DNA from: an uncultured Blautia sp. | GTDB lineage: Bacteria; Bacillota; Clostridia; Lachnospirales; Lachnospiraceae | Assembly: GCA_934394545.1 (NCBI GenBank) | Contig: CAKRRG010000003.1 | Span: forward strand, 1-64,000 | Direction of reading: 5' to 3' | Length of the DNA: 64,000 nt | In this document: positions 33,436 to 42,818 of the stretch, piece by piece | Layout of the letters: every line of letters begins with the position of its first letter | Numbering within the stretch: position 1 is the first letter of the stretch | The notes under the pieces: generated by a model | What the model saw: the letters and a program-made list of their open reading frames with translations, nothing else | Databases searched by the model: none | What the model was told of the DNA's origin: nothing | Program-made: the position numbers and the translations under genes

Positions 33436-34425
33436 ATGGGTAACAAAAAGAAATTAAGCTTTAAAGAGATCATGACGAATTATGGTGTTATCATCATCAT
33501 GCTTTGTCTTATCGTATTCACAGGAATCACAAGACCAAACTTCTTAACAACAAACAACCTGACAAATATTCTTGCAACTATGAGTTTCCGTCTGGTAATC
33601 GCACTTGGTATTGCCGGATGTATCATCACAGCCGGATGTGACCTTTCCGCAGGTCGTATGATCGGTTTCGGTGGATGTATCGCAGGTACACTGCTTCAGA
33701 AAATGGATTATTCCGCTAAGTTTTATCCGGATATGAAACCATTAAACATCTGGCTTGCTCTTCTGGTCGTTATGCTGATCTGTGCAGCATTCGGTCTGGT
33801 AACAGGATTCTTTATCGCATACCTGAACGTACCGCCATTCATTTCCACAATGGCTATGATGGAAATCGTTTATGGTATCTGCAGTATTTATACAAATGCA
33901 ACTCCTCTTGGAGGATATGTAAGTGAGTATACAGGACTTGCTACAGGCAAATTCCTTGGAATGAGCTATCTGGTATGGATCGCAATCATCGTTGGTGCTA
34001 TTACATGGTTTATCTTTAACATGACACGTCATGGAAAATACATGTATGCAATCGGTGGAAACGCACAGGCAGCAGAGGTTGCAGGTGTTCCGGTTAAGAA
34101 AACTCTGATCATTATCTATGCAAAAGCAGCAGCTATGTATGGTCTTGCAGGATTTATGATGGGTGCAAAAGCCGGCGGTGCATCTGTTCAGTTAGGTTAT
34201 GGTTATGAAATGGAAGCTATCGCAGCTTGTACGATCGGTGGTGTATCTGTAACCGGTGGTCGTGGTAAAGTATCTTCAGCTCTGGTCGGTGTTGCAGTAT
34301 TCGAATTCCTGAAAGCAGCACTTCAGTTCCTGGGAGTAAATGCATACGCTCAGTACATCGCACTTGGTGTTATCATCTTCATTGCTATTTCACTGGATAT
34401 CAGAAAATATATTGCAAGAAAATAA
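33436..34425 (+). CDS. mglC: Galactose/methyl-galactoside ABC transporter permease
   Basis: A 329-residue CUT2 permease (FTGITRPNFLTTNNLTNILA, GIAGCIITAGCDLSAGRMIG, YAIGGNAQAAEVAGVPVKK, IAACTIGGVSVTGGRGKV). ATG 33436 follows GGGAGGAG; it forms the homodimeric channel used by MglA and MglB. Confidence 0.94.
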   Translation: MGNKKKLSFKEIMTNYGVIIIMLCLIVFTGITRPNFLTTNNLTNILATMSFRLVIALGIAGCIITAGCDLSAGRMIGFGGCIAGTLLQKMDYSAKFYPDMKPLNIWLALLVVMLICAAFGLVTGFFIAYLNVPPFISTMAMMEIVYGICSIYTNATPLGGYVSEYTGLATGKFLGMSYLVWIAIIVGAITWFIFNMTRHGKYMYAIGGNAQAAEVAGVPVKKTLIIIYAKAAAMYGLAGFMMGAKAGGASVQLGYGYEMEAIAACTIGGVSVTGGRGKVSSALVGVAVFEFLKAALQFLGVNAYAQYIALGVIIFIAISLDIRKYIARK

Positions 34426-34446
34426 TAAAAAAGATATAATATCTAT

Positions 34447-34478
34447 AGGACCGCCGTATGGTACGACGGTCCTTTCTT
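34447..34478 (+). terminator. Terminator after mglC
   Basis: AGGACCG(C)CGTA and TACG(A)CGGTCCT form a stem with a TGG loop and opposed single-base mismatch, followed by TTCTTT. It ends the mgl transcript. Confidence 0.75.
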
Positions 34479-34537
34479 TATCTAAACGGACTTGTCGCCT
34501 ATCGGCGATATCACCATATATGAAAGACAAAAAATGT
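34479..34537. repeat. Intergenic sequence related to 18760-18820
   Basis: CTATCGGCGATATCACC, with the hairpin TCGCC/GGCGA, resembles CTATTGGCGACATTACC at 18792-18808 (about 20 of 28 positions in the best-matching core). Both lie shortly before a gene for a membrane protein. It may be a dispersed intergenic repeat or a shared regulatory sequence. Confidence 0.35.
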
Positions 34538-34568
34538 AAAAAACAAACGAGAAAAGGAGATAAGACAA

Positions 34569-34898
34569 ATGGATAACAGCTATTTATCAAATGCAATGAT
34601 TCCTCTGATGCTTACTGTGGTTCTTGGATATTACGCAGCCCGCCTGCTGGTTTTTCATGACACAGAATCCATCACCGGCAAAAAGGAAGCCAAATTTAAA
34701 GACAAAGAGATGTATGCGAAGGCGGCAGGAAAGCTGATCCTGTTTCTGGCAGCAGGTTCACTTGTTATGGCACTTTTAATGTTTGTTAATACGTATGCTG
34801 CGGTTGCAGAGATTGCGATTTGGTTTGTGATCTTTGGAATCCTCTGGAAAAAAATGAATGAAAAATATGGAGATACAAGCTCCCGTAAGAAGAAATAG
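34569..34898 (+). CDS. Small membrane protein, unknown
   Basis: A 109-residue protein with three predicted helices (MIPLMLTVVLGYYAARLLVF, LILFLAAGSLVMALLMF, VAEIAIWFVIFGILW) and a basic tail ending SSRKKK. AAAAGGAGA precedes ATG. It lies 25 bases before the response regulator gene and may be co-transcribed. No family recognised. Confidence 0.7.
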   Translation: MDNSYLSNAMIPLMLTVVLGYYAARLLVFHDTESITGKKEAKFKDKEMYAKAAGKLILFLAAGSLVMALLMFVNTYAAVAEIAIWFVIFGILWKKMNEKYGDTSSRKKK

Positions 34899-34923
34899 AT
34901 AACAGAAATTGCAGGACATGATT

Positions 34924-36528
34924 ATGGAAAAATATTCAGTATTACTTGTGGATGACGAGGAAGAGGTTATCCAGATCATCATGAAAAAGATGGATTGGGA
35001 AAGTATGGGCTTTCAGGTTGTGGGATATGCCCATAATGGGGTGGAAGCACTGGAGATGGCTGAGGAACTGCAGCCGGATGTGGTTATGACAGATATTAAG
35101 ATGCCCTATATGGACGGTCTGACTTTGAGCCGTAAGCTGAAAGAGCTTTACCGCACCGTAAAAATTATTATTTTCTCAGGATTTGATGAATTCGAATATG
35201 CCAAAGAAGCAATTCAGATTGAGGTTGAGGAGTATATTCTGAAACCCATCGATGCCGGAAATCTGAGAGAGATTTTTGGCCGGATACATGAGAAAATAGA
35301 CCGTGAAATAGATGAAAGAAGAAATGCAGATAAGCTGAAAGCGTACTATATGGAAAGTCTGCCGCTTCTTCAGGAGAATTTTTTTGTTTCTCTTATTGAT
35401 GGACGGATTCCAGAGGAGAAAATTCAGAAATATCTTGCAGATTACCAGATCAGTCTTACAGGCCCTTATTATGTGGTAGCTATTTTACATATCAGCACCA
35501 CAGATATCCCACAGAATATGAATCCTTTTCTGTTAGGATTATCAGTGAAGAAGCTGGCAGAAGAGCATCTGGAAGGGGAATGGAATTCCAGGATCCTCAT
35601 GTATCTGGGCGATATCCTGGTGGTTACGCAATTAGAAAAAAAGGAGCAGATTACTGCATTTACGGATTCTCTGGATCAGCTGTGCCGTCTGGCTAAGCAT
35701 GCCTGTGAAGCAATTGTAACAGCGGGAATTGGCTATGTGTGTAACAATCTGCTGGAAATCCGTCAGTCCTGGCAGGGCGCCAGAAGCGCAGTTTCTTATC
35801 GTATCATTTACGGAAATACACGTGCCATTAATATTGCTGAGATCGACCCAATGGAGAATGTAGATGAACGCTGGGAAGAACAGGAAATACAGAAAATCAT
35901 GAAAAAAATCCGTATGGGGAGCAAGGAAGATCTGGAAACAGAGCTTAATCATTGCATCCGCAGATTCATGCAAGATGGCACAACCATGCAGAAATACCAG
36001 ATTTTTATTATGGGTCTGCTTACGGAAATCTTTCGCTTTTGCAATAATAATCAGTTGGATAGTACCAAATTCTATGGTGAAAAAGGAGCGGTTTTTGAGC
36101 ACTGTATGCAGATGGAATCACCAGAGGAATTGGAACAGTGTCTTTTGGAAATGTGTGAGAAGCTGCGCAAAACTGTTCAGCAGGAACGACAGGCAAGCAC
36201 CAAATCCTTTGTTTCAAAAGCAGTGGAATATGTACAGGAACACTATAGCGATAAAAATATAACGATTGAATCTGTATGCAGAGAACTGGGGGTAAGCGCC
36301 GCGTATTTTTCCACTATTTTTAAGAAAGAAACAGGGAAAACATTTATCAATTTCCTTACAGATTATCGAATGGAAAAAGCAGTGGAGCTTCTTATGACTA
36401 CCAGTGACAAGACCTACATTATTGCGGAAAAAGTAGGATATGCAGATCCGAATTATTTCAGTTATGCTTTTAAAAAGCAGTATAGTATGTCACCGTCTAA
36501 ATATCGCACGGCAAACAAAGAAGGATAA
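34924..36528 (+). CDS. YesN-type response regulator, AraC output
   Basis: A 534-residue regulator: receiver domain (SVLLVDDEEEV, phospho-acceptor Asp57 in VVMTDIKMPYMDG), a central ligand-free region of about 280 residues and a C-terminal AraC double HTH (ITIESVCRELGVSAAYFSTI, VGYADPNYFSYAFKKQYSMS). ATG 34924 is chosen because GCAGGA lies before it at normal distance. With the kinase and binding proteins that follow, it likely controls the adjacent mgl operon. Confidence 0.92.
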   Translation: MEKYSVLLVDDEEEVIQIIMKKMDWESMGFQVVGYAHNGVEALEMAEELQPDVVMTDIKMPYMDGLTLSRKLKELYRTVKIIIFSGFDEFEYAKEAIQIEVEEYILKPIDAGNLREIFGRIHEKIDREIDERRNADKLKAYYMESLPLLQENFFVSLIDGRIPEEKIQKYLADYQISLTGPYYVVAILHISTTDIPQNMNPFLLGLSVKKLAEEHLEGEWNSRILMYLGDILVVTQLEKKEQITAFTDSLDQLCRLAKHACEAIVTAGIGYVCNNLLEIRQSWQGARSAVSYRIIYGNTRAINIAEIDPMENVDERWEEQEIQKIMKKIRMGSKEDLETELNHCIRRFMQDGTTMQKYQIFIMGLLTEIFRFCNNNQLDSTKFYGEKGAVFEHCMQMESPEELEQCLLEMCEKLRKTVQQERQASTKSFVSKAVEYVQEHYSDKNITIESVCRELGVSAAYFSTIFKKETGKTFINFLTDYRMEKAVELLMTTSDKTYIIAEKVGYADPNYFSYAFKKQYSMSPSKYRTANKEG

Positions 36529-36571
36529 TAAGCAGTGCCAGACAAGACAGGAACTTACAGAGGTGGGAGAG

Positions 36572-38416
36572 TTGATAAAAAGAATCAGAGAAGTATTATC
36601 CCATAAAACAAAAAAAACAAGAAGCATGCAGATGACAATATCGGTCTCATTTACCGTGTTGTCTGTATGCTGCATGTGTTTTCTTGGAGTTATGCTTTAT
36701 CAGCAGTTTACCAGGAAGGCAGAGAATCTTACAGTAGAAAATTCCCGTCAGCTGTTAAATCAGACTACCATTAATCTGGAAGATTATCTGAGAAATATGC
36801 GTCGTATTTCGGATGCTATGTATTATTCGGTGATTAAGAATACGGACATTGGGAATGAAAGTCTTGAGGACTCCATGACTCTTTTGTATGAGGCGAATAA
36901 GGATAAGCTGGTCAGCGTAGCATGTTACACAAACGATGGAAATCTGACGGCAGCATCTCCTATAGCAACAGAGAAAACAGGTGTTGATGTAAGCACACAG
37001 AAGTGGTTCCAGGATGCAGAGGATGAACTGGAAAATTTCCATTTTTCCACACCACATGTTCAGAATCTTTTTGATGATCCGTCTTACAGATATTACTGGG
37101 TGGTATCATTGAGTCGCACCGTAGAGCTTACCAGAAATGGAAGTTCCCTGTTGGGTGTGCTTCTGGTAGATATGAATTACAGCAGTATTGAGCAGCTTCT
37201 GAAAAAAGCAAATACAGATACATCAGGAGAATATGTGTATTTAATGGCATCGGATGGAGAGATTATTTATCATCCGAAACAGAATATGATCCATATGGGA
37301 ATGTATCAGGAAAATAACAAAAAAGCAGCTGGGTATGAAGACACAACGATAGAAGAGACTTTCCAGGGCGAGAAGCGTCTGGTTACAGTTAAAACCATCA
37401 GTTATACCGGCTGGAAGCTGGTCAGCGTGGTTCCTATGAAATCCTTCAGTATGGGAATGACAGGCATGAGGAATCTGGTAGTTCTTCTGGTAGCATTGAC
37501 AGTTCTTGCGGCAGTGTTATTGAATCAGATGGTATCAGCCAGAATATCGAAGCCTTTGCGCCGCCTGAATAATTCTGTGAAGGAATGGGAATCCGGCAAT
37601 ATGAATCCGGATATTTACATTGGCGGTTCCATGGAAGTGGAACATCTTGGAAAAACCCTTCAATCTACTGTTTCACAGATCCATCAGCTGATGAATGATA
37701 TTGTAGTGGAGCAGGAAGAAAAGCGGAAAAGTGAACTGGATGCATTGCAGTCCCAGATCAATCCTCATTTCTTATATAACACATTGGATTCGATTGTGTG
37801 GATGATTACCGGTGAACGGTACGACGATGCGGTGTTTATGATCACCCAGCTTGCCAGTCTGTTCCGTATCAGCCTGAGCAAGGGGAAAACTGTGATTCGG
37901 ATTGAAGATGAAGTGAAGCATGCTCAGAACTATATGAACATTCAGAAGATAAGATATAAGAATAGCTTTGAAGTGGATTTTCAGATAGAGGAAGAAATAC
38001 TGGATGGCTGTATTGTGAAGCTGGTGCTTCAGCCATTGCTTGAGAACGCAATTTATTATGGTATGGAATTTATGGACGGAGAGGGCGAGATCCATGTGCG
38101 TGGGTACCGAAAGGATCAGGATGTTTATCTGGAGGTAGAAGATAACGGGCTTGGAATGCCAGAGAAAGAAGCAGCAGAACTTCTTAATGGAAAAGAAAGA
38201 CCGCATAAGCATGGTTCCGGGGTTGGTCTGGTGAACGTTCACAGTCGTCTGAAGCTTCGCTTCGGAGAGAATTACGGCCTGAATATTCACAGCTGTCCGG
38301 ATGAAGGAATGTTGGTGCAGATTCATATTCCATATGTTCCATACACAGAAGAAACCCAAAAGCTTCTTGAAAGTGGTAAAAGCTATACGGCCGACGGAAG
38401 GGAGGCTGGGTTATGA
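36572..38416 (+). CDS. YesM/LytS-type sensor histidine kinase
   Basis: A 614-residue kinase with TM1 (ISVSFTVLSVCCMCFLGVML), an extracellular dCache-like sensor of about 260 residues (SVACYTNDGNLTAAS, YRYYWVVSLSRTV), TM2 (NLVVLLVALTVLAAVLL), HAMP, the phospho-accepting His399 in SQINPHFLYNTLDS and HATPase motifs (VLQPLLENAIYYGM, GSGVGLVNVHSRL). A TTG start at 36572 behind GAGGTGG gives LIKRIREVLSHKTKKTRS.., the usual cytoplasmic lead; the next ATG (36626) would shorten it. It ends in an ATGA overlap with the binding protein gene. Confidence 0.9.
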   Translation: MIKRIREVLSHKTKKTRSMQMTISVSFTVLSVCCMCFLGVMLYQQFTRKAENLTVENSRQLLNQTTINLEDYLRNMRRISDAMYYSVIKNTDIGNESLEDSMTLLYEANKDKLVSVACYTNDGNLTAASPIATEKTGVDVSTQKWFQDAEDELENFHFSTPHVQNLFDDPSYRYYWVVSLSRTVELTRNGSSLLGVLLVDMNYSSIEQLLKKANTDTSGEYVYLMASDGEIIYHPKQNMIHMGMYQENNKKAAGYEDTTIEETFQGEKRLVTVKTISYTGWKLVSVVPMKSFSMGMTGMRNLVVLLVALTVLAAVLLNQMVSARISKPLRRLNNSVKEWESGNMNPDIYIGGSMEVEHLGKTLQSTVSQIHQLMNDIVVEQEEKRKSELDALQSQINPHFLYNTLDSIVWMITGERYDDAVFMITQLASLFRISLSKGKTVIRIEDEVKHAQNYMNIQKIRYKNSFEVDFQIEEEILDGCIVKLVLQPLLENAIYYGMEFMDGEGEIHVRGYRKDQDVYLEVEDNGLGMPEKEAAELLNGKERPHKHGSGVGLVNVHSRLKLRFGENYGLNIHSCPDEGMLVQIHIPYVPYTEETQKLLESGKSYTADGREAGL

Positions 38417-39363
38417 AAAAAAACAGAATGTCAGCAGTCTTTTTTCTGGCAGTGCTTCTGTGTGTGATTGGATATAGTGCCTATGGAATGTTAAATCAGG
38501 GAAAAGTAGACGATTATATATCGGTATCAGTGATCGTAAATGACAGCAGCAATGTTCGGTGGGATGCTTTTCGTGCAGGGTTGGAGCAAGGAGCAGAGGA
38601 TAATCATGTACATTTGAATCTGGTTTCTACAGGTACGTTCCACAATGCGAAGGAAGAGCATACGATTGTAGCCAGAGAACTGGATGGAGATGCAGACGGG
38701 GTCATTGTCTCCCCCTATTCCAGTGAGGCTGGGGAGATTTTGCCGGAAGAACCTGCCAAGCCAGTTGTGCTTGTAAAAAATGGAATAGAAACCGATAAGC
38801 TTTTTACATCTGTAATGCCGGATCATGTAAAGCTTGGGAAAAGTCTGGCAGATGCAGCGATTGAAGATAAAGCTGTCAAGGTGGGAATATTAAGCGGAAA
38901 TCAAAGCCAGCAGGGAATGAAGCAGAGGTTAAAAAGCGTAGAAAGCAGTTTGACTGCAGCTGGCATAGAAATCTCCTGGGTTCTTTCCGAAAAAGAACTG
39001 AATAATAAGATCCGAAATACGGAATATTTTGCGGAGTATCCGGTAGATACCGTGATTTCTCTTGCAAATAATGACACGGAAAAAGCGGTAGATATTATTT
39101 TGAATAATGATACTATTTCATGGAAGCTTTACGGAGAAGGCCGTTCTGAGAAGCTGGTGTATTATCTGGATAAAGGTGTGATACAGAAGCTTGTAGTTTT
39201 AAATGACTATTATATGGGCTATCAGAGTATAAATCTGGCTGCACAAAATATCAGATATCATACAGAAAAAACAGAACAATACGAAGTTGAATTCTATATG
39301 GTATCGAAAGAGAATCTCTATGACGAGGAAACAAGCAGGATTTTGTTTCCGACTGTAAGATAA
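38413..39363 (+). CDS. Membrane-anchored periplasmic-binding-protein-like sensor (XylFII-like)
   Basis: A 316-residue protein with one N-terminal membrane anchor (SAVFFLAVLLCVIGYSAYGM) and a type 1 sugar-binding fold (DDYISVSVIVNDSSNVRWDA, DADGVIVSPYSSEAGE, VVLVKNGIETDK). There is no cleavable lipobox, so it stays anchored by its helix. It is translationally coupled to the kinase. In Clostridium beijerinckii the anchored protein XylFII binds xylose and activates the LytS-YesN pair; this gene has the same layout and probably the same role with a different sugar. Confidence 0.8.
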   Translation: MKKNRMSAVFFLAVLLCVIGYSAYGMLNQGKVDDYISVSVIVNDSSNVRWDAFRAGLEQGAEDNHVHLNLVSTGTFHNAKEEHTIVARELDGDADGVIVSPYSSEAGEILPEEPAKPVVLVKNGIETDKLFTSVMPDHVKLGKSLADAAIEDKAVKVGILSGNQSQQGMKQRLKSVESSLTAAGIEISWVLSEKELNNKIRNTEYFAEYPVDTVISLANNDTEKAVDIILNNDTISWKLYGEGRSEKLVYYLDKGVIQKLVVLNDYYMGYQSINLAAQNIRYHTEKTEQYEVEFYMVSKENLYDEETSRILFPTVR

Positions 39364-39389
39364 TTGGAAACAGTAAATGGGGGAAGAAA

Positions 39390-40418
39390 ATGCGCGGAAA
39401 ATATCTGGTGCTGGCAGGTGCGCTGGGAGTTTTGGCTGTTACTGCCTTAGGCTGCGAAAAAAAGGAAGAAGCTGTTAAGAGTATTAAAATAGGAATTACA
39501 GTATATGACCAGTATGATACATTTATTTCAGAAATGATGACGAAATTCATAGGATATGCGGCAGATAAGGAAGAAGCTACTGGTGTGGCCATTAATGTGG
39601 AGATCCTGGATGCCTCCCAAAGTCAGCTGACACAGAATGAGCAGGTGAAAAGTCTGATTGATAAGGGTTGCGATGTGGTATGTGTAAATCTGGTCGATCG
39701 TACAGAGCCTACAACAATTACAGATCTGGCAGAAAATAAGCAGGTTCCGATCATCTTTTTTAACCGCGAACTGGTGGCAGAGGATTTGGAGCGCTGGAGT
39801 GAGTTGTATTATGTAGGGGCAGATGCTTATCAGTCCGGTGTGCTGCAAGGAGAGCTTGCGGCAGATGCATTTAAAGAAAATGCAGGTATGGATAAAAATG
39901 GTGATGGTATCTGTCAGTATGTAGTGCTGGAAGGAGAAGCAGGACATCAGGATGCGATTGTGAGGACAGAATACTCTGTAAATACCATAATCGAAAATGG
40001 TGTGGAGGTAGAGAAGCTGGGCTACGCCATTGCTAACTGGAACCGGGCACAGGCACAGACCAAAGCTGCAGCTTTTCTTGCACAGTTTGCGGGAGAGCTT
40101 GACATGATCATTGCCAATAACGATGATATGGCATTGGGGGCAATTGATGCATTGCGGGATTCTGAGATTCCACGGGAAGACTGGCCGGGAGTTGTGGGAA
40201 TTGATGGTACAGATGTGGGCCTGGCAGCGGTAAAGAGCGGAGAGATGCTGGGAACTGTTTATAATGATAAGAATGGACAGGCCCGGGAAATGCTGAACCT
40301 TGCATTTGACATTGCAACAGATGGTGACAAGAGTGACATTCCGCTGATTGATGGGAAATATGTACGGACTCCTTACCTGAAGGTTACGATGGATAATGTT
40401 GAAGAGTATTTAAATTAG
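39390..40418 (+). CDS. Galactose-binding-type lipoprotein (second MglB paralogue)
   Basis: A 342-residue GGBP-fold protein with a true lipoprotein signal (VLAVTALGCEKKEE). It keeps the calcium loop DKNGDGICQYVVLEGE and GGBP landmarks (IIANNDDMALGAIDALRDS, VVGIDGTDVGLAAVKSGE). It is more like MglB (30778) than like the coupled sensor protein. It could be a low-abundance binding subunit or the ligand-bearing part of the signalling complex. Confidence 0.88.
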   Translation: MRGKYLVLAGALGVLAVTALGCEKKEEAVKSIKIGITVYDQYDTFISEMMTKFIGYAADKEEATGVAINVEILDASQSQLTQNEQVKSLIDKGCDVVCVNLVDRTEPTTITDLAENKQVPIIFFNRELVAEDLERWSELYYVGADAYQSGVLQGELAADAFKENAGMDKNGDGICQYVVLEGEAGHQDAIVRTEYSVNTIIENGVEVEKLGYAIANWNRAQAQTKAAAFLAQFAGELDMIIANNDDMALGAIDALRDSEIPREDWPGVVGIDGTDVGLAAVKSGEMLGTVYNDKNGQAREMLNLAFDIATDGDKSDIPLIDGKYVRTPYLKVTMDNVEEYLN

Positions 40419-40470
40419 GGAATGTAGATTTTGGTAAAAGTGTAAATATATAGAAAGGTGGTTAACATAA

Positions 40471-41439
40471 ATGAAATTAGGTATTCTTGGAGCTGGAAAC
40501 ATAGCGGTTCAGATGGCAAAAACAGTAGCTGGAATGAAGGATGTTGAGAACTATGCAGTAGCAGCCAGATCTTTGGAGCGGGCACAGGCGTTTGCCGATA
40601 AAAACGGTGTTTCCAAAGCCTATGGCTCATATGAAGAAATGCTGGCAGATCCTGAGGTTGACCTGGTCTATATTGCAACACCTCATTCCCACCATTATCT
40701 TCATGGAAAAATGTGCCTGGAAGCAGGGAAAAACGTACTTTGTGAAAAATCCTTTACGGTAAACGCGGAGCAGGCAAGGAAGCTGTTTGCCCTGGCAAAG
40801 GAGAAAAATCTGCTGATCACAGAGGCAATCTGGCCAAGATATATGCCGTCAAGAAAGATGATCGATGATATTATTGCAAGCGGTGTGATCGGGGAAGTCA
40901 CTTCCTTAACTGCGAATCTGAGTTATGCTATCAGTGAGGTAGAGCGTATCCGTAAACCGGAGCTGGCTGGTGGTGCCCTTCTGGATGTAGGCGTTTATCC
41001 TATTAATTTCGCAAGTATGGTTCTGGGAGATCAGGTAAAGGATGTGCAGGCAACTGCTATTTTCCGCGATGGTGTGGATATTCTGGATACCATTGTGCTG
41101 GTATTTGAGGGAGACCGCATGGCAACTCTGCAGTGCGGTGCAAGAGAGATTTCCGACAGAATGGGAGGCATTTTTGGAACAAAAGGTTATATCCAGGTGC
41201 AGAATATCAACAATCCGGAAAAGATTACGGTATTTGACGAAGAACACAGAGAAGTAGCATCTTATCTGCCGCCGGTGCAGATCACCGGCTATGAATATGA
41301 GGTGGAGGCTTGCAGGAAGGCTCTGCAGGAAGGGGCAAAGGAATGCCCGGAAATGCCTCATGATGAAACCATAAGGGTAATGGAGCTCATGGACAGAATC
41401 CGGAAATCCTGGGGATATGAGATTCCGCTTTATGAATAA
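40471..41439 (+). CDS. Gfo/Idh/MocA family oxidoreductase
   Basis: A 322-residue NAD(P)-dependent sugar dehydrogenase-like protein. Rossmann start MKLGILGAGNIAVQMAKTVA, the EK motif CEKSF (for catalytic Lys) and GGALLDVGVYPINFASMVLG. It lies directly after the galactose-binding lipoprotein and likely oxidises or reduces a sugar or dihydrodiol-type substrate. The exact substrate is unknown. Confidence 0.88.
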   Translation: MKLGILGAGNIAVQMAKTVAGMKDVENYAVAARSLERAQAFADKNGVSKAYGSYEEMLADPEVDLVYIATPHSHHYLHGKMCLEAGKNVLCEKSFTVNAEQARKLFALAKEKNLLITEAIWPRYMPSRKMIDDIIASGVIGEVTSLTANLSYAISEVERIRKPELAGGALLDVGVYPINFASMVLGDQVKDVQATAIFRDGVDILDTIVLVFEGDRMATLQCGAREISDRMGGIFGTKGYIQVQNINNPEKITVFDEEHREVASYLPPVQITGYEYEVEACRKALQEGAKECPEMPHDETIRVMELMDRIRKSWGYEIPLYE

Positions 41440-41455
41440 AATAAGATAAAAAATG

Positions 41456-41493
41456 GCGGAAGCACTTTTTATAGTGGCTTCCGCTGCTTTTTT
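41456..41493 (+). terminator. Terminator after the oxidoreductase gene
   Basis: GCGGAAGCAC and GTGGCTTCCGC pair with one bulge and are followed by TGCTTTTTTT. It also separates the convergent chromate transporter genes. Confidence 0.8.
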
Positions 41494-41522
41494 ATCTGGA
41501 AGGATTGTGAGATGCGAAACAA

Positions 41523-42092
41523 TCAGGCTTTTTGAAAAATGCTCAGAACAACATTTGCCAGGCCGCATAAAACCATTGCCAGTATGGGATTGACTTTGAA
41601 TTTTCGGAGCAATACCATTGCAGCTGCAAAAAACAGGATCATCTGTACACATACATTCTGGCGTAAGAAATTCACAGTTCCATCTATGAAAAAAGAGGAA
41701 ATCAAGATGGTTACCCCGGCTTTGGCGATCATTGCTACCACTGCAGGGCGAAGAGAGGATAAGGTTCCTTGAAGTAGTGACAGATTTCGGTACTTCATGT
41801 AAACATAAGCAAGAAGCGTTACCACAATACAGGATGGAAGAATACAGCCAAGCGTGGCAACTATAGCGCCGGGGCCTCCTGCAATCTGCATTCCCACAAA
41901 GGTGGCAGAATTCACGGCAATGGGTCCCGGGGTCATTTCGGCAATAGTGACCAGATCCGTAAAGGAGCTCATGGAAAGCCAGCTGTGTAACGTTACCACC
42001 TGTTCCTGTATCAGTGGCATTGCAGCGTAGCCGCCGCCGAAGCTTAAAGCACCAATCTGAAGGAAGCTTAAAAAGAGCTGAAGATAGATCAT
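41523..42092 (-). CDS. Chromate transporter half-subunit (CHR family)
   Basis: A 189-residue membrane protein with the CHR signature (FLQIGALSFGGGYAAMPLI, TIAEMTPGPIAVNSATFVG). Short CHR proteins occur as pairs of about 200 residues that act together as an oxyanion transporter; chromate is the family name and the natural substrate may be different. It overlaps the upstream half by four bases. Confidence 0.88.
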   Translation of the reverse strand: MIYLQLFLSFLQIGALSFGGGYAAMPLIQEQVVTLHSWLSMSSFTDLVTIAEMTPGPIAVNSATFVGMQIAGGPGAIVATLGCILPSCIVVTLLAYVYMKYRNLSLLQGTLSSLRPAVVAMIAKAGVTILISSFFIDGTVNFLRQNVCVQMILFFAAAMVLLRKFKVNPILAMVLCGLANVVLSIFQKA

Positions 42093-42664
42093 TTGTCTTT
42101 TCCTCCTTGGATGATTGTCCGTACCATTCCAAATGCAGCCACTGAAAGTATAATGAAGATGACGTTAACATTCAGAAAGTAGCTGAGGCAGAAGCTGATG
42201 ATCATGATAGCTATATTGATCCAGTCTTTGGATTTTACGACGTTTTTCCCCATATCGTATACCACGGAAAGAATGACGGCACCGACGCCGGCTGTCATTC
42301 CCTTTAACAATGCGGCAATGTAATAGTTGGAACGAAATGCATCGTAAAATACAGAGATCACAGATAAGATTACCATAGGCGGAATGATGGCGCCCAGGAC
42401 AGACAACAGTACACCTGGGATACCGGCCAGCTTATAACCTACGATAATGGCGCCATTTACGGCAATGGCACCTGGCGAAGACTGGGCAATTGCCACCAGA
42501 TCCAGCATTTCCTCTTCCTCGATCCAGTGATACTGGTCTACAAATTTTTCTTTCAGCAGGGTTACGATCACATAACCGCCGCCGAAGGTGAAGGTACTAA
42601 GATAGAAGCAGGAAAAAAATAATTTCCGTAATACATATCCTTTACTCTTTGGTTCTTTTTCCAT
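42089..42664 (-). CDS. Chromate transporter half-subunit (CHR family)
   Basis: A 191-residue partner of the preceding protein (YLSTFTFGGGYVIVTLLKE, AIAQSSPGAIAVNGAIIVG). The start at 42664 (MEKEPKSKGYVLRKLF) is chosen because AGGAGA lies just before it; the longer frame to 42706 has no ribosome site. Together the two genes make the split CHR pair. Confidence 0.88.
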   Translation of the reverse strand: MEKEPKSKGYVLRKLFFSCFYLSTFTFGGGYVIVTLLKEKFVDQYHWIEEEEMLDLVAIAQSSPGAIAVNGAIIVGYKLAGIPGVLLSVLGAIIPPMVILSVISVFYDAFRSNYYIAALLKGMTAGVGAVILSVVYDMGKNVVKSKDWINIAIMIISFCLSYFLNVNVIFIILSVAAFGMVRTIIQGGKDK

Positions 42665-42762
42665 TTTGAAATCTCCTGTTAACGGAATCTGTTTGCGTTT
42701 TCCCAAGTATTATCCCAAAATTCACAGAAAAAGTCAAACAACTGCAAAGATACAAGTAGCAA

Positions 42763-42792
42763 TACATCCATACAAGTGATATATTGTATCAT
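42763..42792. promoter_or_regulatory. Repeated ATACAAGT sequence before the epimerase gene
   Basis: ATACAAGT occurs twice (about 42750 and 42772), and GATACAA..TTGTATC forms an inverted repeat across the region. The pattern suggests an operator for a GntR- or LacI-type repressor, but no consensus is clear enough to name it. Confidence 0.35.
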
Positions 42793-42818
42793 AGAATCAT
42801 TCATGGGAGGAAGCAATT

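Noticed and set aside
40906..42171. A 421-residue minus-strand frame over the oxidoreductase and chromate genes
   Set aside because: It runs antisense to araD-side genes with clear family motifs, contains no recognisable domain and has no ribosome site. It is a by-product of codon bias.
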